Shown here in pieces: positions 61,905 to 64,000 of a stretch of DNA of 64,000 bases. This DNA comes from Oceanibaculum indicum P24 (GTDB lineage: Bacteria > Pseudomonadota > Alphaproteobacteria > Oceanibaculales > Oceanibaculaceae): contig NZ_AMRL01000004.1 of NCBI RefSeq assembly GCF_000299935.1, positions 62,001 to 126,000 of the forward strand, in the 5' to 3' direction. The notes under the pieces were generated by a model. That model ran no database searches, was not told the origin of the DNA, and saw only the letters and a list, made by a program, of their open reading frames with translations. The position numbers and the translations under genes are program-made. Positions within the stretch are counted from its first letter, which is position 1. Each line of letters opens with the position of its first letter.

Positions 61905-62527
61905 CAGGCATTCCCCCCATCCTGCGGGACATTGGCCTTTTCGTCGCCCGGAAGCTGGCGGGTCATGCCCTCCCACGGGCTGGTGAAATCGAAGGTCCGG
62001 AAATCCTGCACCAGCTTCACCGGCTCATAGACCACGCGCTTCTGCTCCTCGTCGTAGCGCACCTCGACATAGCCGGTCAGCGGGAAGTCCTTGCGCAGCG
62101 GATGCCCCTCGAAGCCATAGTCGGTGAGGATGCGACGCAGGTCGGGATGGTCGCTGAACAGCACGCCATAGAGGTCCCAGGTCTCGCGCTCGAACCAGTT
62201 GGCGCTGGGGAACACCCCGACGACCGACGGCACGGGCGTCGCCTCGTCGGTCGCCACCTTCACCCGGATGCGCTGATTGTGCTTCAGGCTCAATAGGTTA
62301 TAGACCACCTCGAAGCGTTGCTCGCGGGCCGGGTAATCGGCGCCGCACACGCTGACCAGCACCTTGAACTGGCAATTGCTGTCGTCCCGCAGCAGGGTCA
62401 TCAGCCGGATCAGCGAGGCCGGGCGCGTCCACAGGATCAGTTCGCCGGAGACGAACTCGCTGCGCTCCACCTCGTTCGCCGCGGCGCCCGCGATATAGTC
62501 GCCCAGATCGATCAATGCTTGGTTCAT
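61904..62527 (-). CDS. nuoC: NADH-quinone oxidoreductase subunit C
   Basis: 207 residues of the 30-kDa family. Signature [38 protein letters not shown]-type region at about 122-160 and [14 protein letters not shown]. It is separate from nuoD, unlike the fused form in E. coli. It is 27 bp downstream of nuoB. Confidence 0.96.
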   Translation of the reverse strand: MNQALIDLGDYIAGAAANEVERSEFVSGELILWTRPASLIRLMTLLRDDSNCQFKVLVSVCGADYPAREQRFEVVYNLLSLKHNQRIRVKVATDEATPVPSVVGVFPSANWFERETWDLYGVLFSDHPDLRRILTDYGFEGHPLRKDFPLTGYVEVRYDEEQKRVVYEPVKLVQDFRTFDFTSPWEGMTRQLPGDEKANVPQDGGNA

Positions 62528-62554
62528 GATGCAGTCGCTAGCGATGAGAAGGGA

Positions 62555-63118
62555 TCAGCGGGCAAAGCTGCTGGAACGCCCGATTTTCTTCTGCAGTTGC
62601 AGGATGCCGTAGAGCAGCGCCTCCGCTGTCGGCGGGCAGCCCGGTACGTAGATATCGACCGGCACCACACGGTCGCAGCCGCGCACCACCGAATAGGAAT
62701 AATGGTAGTAGCCGCCGCCATTGGCGCAGCTGCCCATCGAGATGACGTAGCGCGGTTCCGCCATCTGGTCATAGACCTTGCGCAGGGCCGGCGCCATCTT
62801 GTTGCACAGCGTGCCGGCGACGATCATCACGTCGGACTGGCGCGGGCTGGGGCGGAACACGATGCCATAGCGGTCAAGGTCGTAGCGGCTGGCGGCGGTG
62901 TGCATCATCTCCACCGCGCAGCAGGCCAGGCCGAAGGTCATCGGCCACATGGAGCCGCTGCGGGCCCAGCCGATCAGCTTGTCCAGCTGGGCGACCACAA
63001 ACCCCTTGTCGGAAATCTCATCGGTCACGCGACGCAGCAGCGCATCCTGCTCGGCGCCGGGCTGCAGCACGCCCTGCGGGCCCTGTGCGAGACCGTCACG
63101 CGGAAGAGTTACTCCCAT
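62555..63118 (-). CDS. nuoB: NADH-quinone oxidoreductase subunit B
   Basis: 187 residues from MGVTLPRDG; a start seven codons earlier (63139) is possible. The cluster N2 cysteines are in [21 protein letters not shown] and [11 protein letters not shown], including the unusual tandem cysteines. N2 passes electrons to quinone. It overlaps the end of nuoA by about 10 bp. Confidence 0.96.
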   Translation of the reverse strand: MGVTLPRDGLAQGPQGVLQPGAEQDALLRRVTDEISDKGFVVAQLDKLIGWARSGSMWPMTFGLACCAVEMMHTAASRYDLDRYGIVFRPSPRQSDVMIVAGTLCNKMAPALRKVYDQMAEPRYVISMGSCANGGGYYHYSYSVVRGCDRVVPVDIYVPGCPPTAEALLYGILQLQKKIGRSSSFAR

Positions 63119-63474
63119 TCCAGGGCTCCTTTCTTCCATTCATAGACGAAGCCGATGGTCAGGATGCCGAGGAAGACCACCATGGACCAGAAGCCGAACA
63201 GCCCGATCTCACCCAGGGATATAGCCCAGGGAAACAGGAAGGCGACCTCAAGGTCGAAGATGATGAACAGGATCGCCACCAGGTAAAAGCGCACATCGAA
63301 CCGGCCGCGCGCATCGTCGAAAGCCTCGAACCCGCACTCATAGGCCGAAACCTTTTCCGAGTCGGGCCGCTGCGGCGCGACCAGATAGGAGGCAATGACC
63401 ATCACGGCGGCCAAGCCAATGGCTACGCCGAGAAAGATCAGTATCGCCAGATACTCTTTCAGAAACTCTTCCAT
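63109..63474 (-). CDS. nuoA: NADH-quinone oxidoreductase subunit A
   Basis: 121 residues, three membrane helices. The long first loop has [43 protein letters not shown]-type conserved sequence, including the acidic residues of the E-channel. It is the first gene of the nuo operon. Confidence 0.96.
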   Translation of the reverse strand: MEEFLKEYLAILIFLGVAIGLAAVMVIASYLVAPQRPDSEKVSAYECGFEAFDDARGRFDVRFYLVAILFIIFDLEVAFLFPWAISLGEIGLFGFWSMVVFLGILTIGFVYEWKKGALEWE

Positions 63475-63786
63475 GCGATGCGGCCCTAGCGAGAACTCAC
63501 CGGGTTGGCGGCGGGGCTATACCCCTGTTCCGTAATCCTGCGTCCCGTGCATTTGGCAGTCCGCCGTACACCGCCCTGACCCATGGCCATCGGACGGCGA
63601 CTTCGTCAGCCATCGGATACGGGCGCCACTATACAGATGACATATGATTTGGCAAAGCAAACCGCACGCGGAACAGGGATTCAGGCGCGACATAACCGCC
63701 CGGAAGAAGGCCCAGAACGGCAAATGCGCCGCACACGGAAGTGGCGACGCATGGTCTGGTCGAAACGATGTTCATTTCCGAGGAAA
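63475..63786. other. 312-bp upstream region of the nuo operon
   Basis: No gene recognised. Apart from the candidate promoter at 63628-63655 it holds only short, weak inverted repeats. The tRNA-Asp gene reads into it from the right, so tRNA read-through into the nuo operon is possible. Confidence 0.5.
63628..63655 (-). promoter_or_regulatory. Candidate promoter of the nuo operon
   Basis: On the minus strand TTGCCA (-35), 16 bp, TATAGT (-10). It lies about 155 bp upstream of the nuoA ATG, leaving a long leader. The match is moderate. Confidence 0.5.
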
Positions 63787-63863
63787 TGGCGGGAGTGACG
63801 GGGCTCGAACCCGCGACCTCCGGCGTGACAGGCCGGCACTCTAACCAACTGAGCTACACCCCC
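63787..63863 (-). tRNA. tRNA-Asp(GTC)
   Basis: 77 nt with encoded CCA. Acceptor stem GGGGGTG/CACTCCC (one G-U), discriminator G, D-arm GCTCAGTTGGTTAGAGT, anticodon stem CCGGC/GCCGG around CTGTCAC (anticodon GTC), and T-arm GGGTTCGAGCCC. All arms pair normally. Confidence 0.97.
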
Positions 63864-63893
63864 GCGACAGGGCCCCTCGTGAAAGGGAGCCTT

Positions 63894-63922
63894 GAAATAG
63901 CGTCTCACCCGATGGGTGTCAA
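63894..63922 (-). promoter_or_regulatory. Promoter of tRNA-Asp
   Basis: On the minus strand TTGACA (-35, perfect), 17 bp, TATTTC (-10), about 30 bp upstream of the mature tRNA 5' end. Good sigma70 spacing. Confidence 0.75.
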
Positions 63923-64000
63923 CGATCTTTCTCGGCCTTGAAACAGATTGTCCGACGCTAAAGTAGAAGCCCTTGCGGGCCGCTCCGACGCGGACGGAAA

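Noticed and set aside
63774-63787. 14-bp palindrome ATTTCC-GA-GGAAAT at the end of tRNA-Asp as a terminator
   Set aside because: Short, no T run, and partly inside the tRNA CCA end; not convincing.

Overview
The window is a dense, high-GC stretch of chromosome from an alphaproteobacterium, most likely Rhodospirillales-type. The evidence is the fused ispDF gene, the run ppiD/tpiA/secG/pyrG/kdsA/eno/ftsB/pdhABC/lpd/lipA/ratA, a MucR/Ros regulator, a K+-independent proton pyrophosphatase, a ubiquinol-cytochrome c chaperone, and the block nuoA-N/birA/coaX/rnj/mce/DUF1467. Species cannot be named from the sequence alone. I see no insertion sequence, prophage, CRISPR array or rRNA operon. Almost all of the DNA is core metabolism.

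Layout. 1-4.9 kb: the 5' part of dusB (minus), a CcsA/YpjD-like membrane protein, a small unknown gene, then ispDF-pgpA-cinA (plus, overlapping), a palindromic intergenic repeat and ratA. 4.9-17.2 kb: one long minus-strand block of central metabolism: tpiA, secG, pyrG, kdsA, eno, ftsB, then the pyruvate dehydrogenase operon pdhA-pdhB-pdhC-lpd-lipA, which makes the complex and the lipoyl cofactor it needs. 17.4-24.2 kb (mostly plus): ppiD, trpE, three poorly characterised genes including a response regulator with an Hpt-like C-terminus, a class II aldolase gene (minus), an unknown gene and tRNA-Pro(GGG). 24.3-28.8 kb (minus): the fatty-acid/phospholipid cluster yceD, rpmF, plsX, fabH, ihfA, merR plus a cbp3-type chaperone, divergent from the bamE lipoprotein gene. 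29.5-33.6 kb: hppA, an MFS transporter and an orphan FliL-like protein. 33.6-41.1 kb (minus): glyA and rpiB, then nrdR-ribD-[FMN riboswitch]-ribE-ribBA-ribH-nusB-thiL, a riboflavin/thiamine cofactor operon.

41.5-45.8 kb holds single genes: mucR, a small DUF6898-like gene, glutaryl-CoA dehydrogenase, a secreted unknown, a gene-free stretch with two opposed terminator-like hairpins, and tag. 45.1-63.5 kb is one minus-strand block: complex I genes nuoA to nuoN, then birA, coaX, rnj, mce and a DUF1467 gene. A tRNA-Asp(GTC) with its own promoter closes the window.

No clear new multi-gene system (defence, secretion or biosynthetic) is visible. The points most worth a second look are the degenerate GTP-cyclohydrolase-II half of RibBA, the MucR homologue that has lost two zinc ligands, the REC/Hpt-like protein with its two unknown neighbours, the 44.3-44.6 kb candidate small-RNA region, the 98-bp palindromic repeat at 4.3 kb, the LexA-like box upstream of dusB and the 21-bp palindrome in the pdhA upstream region.
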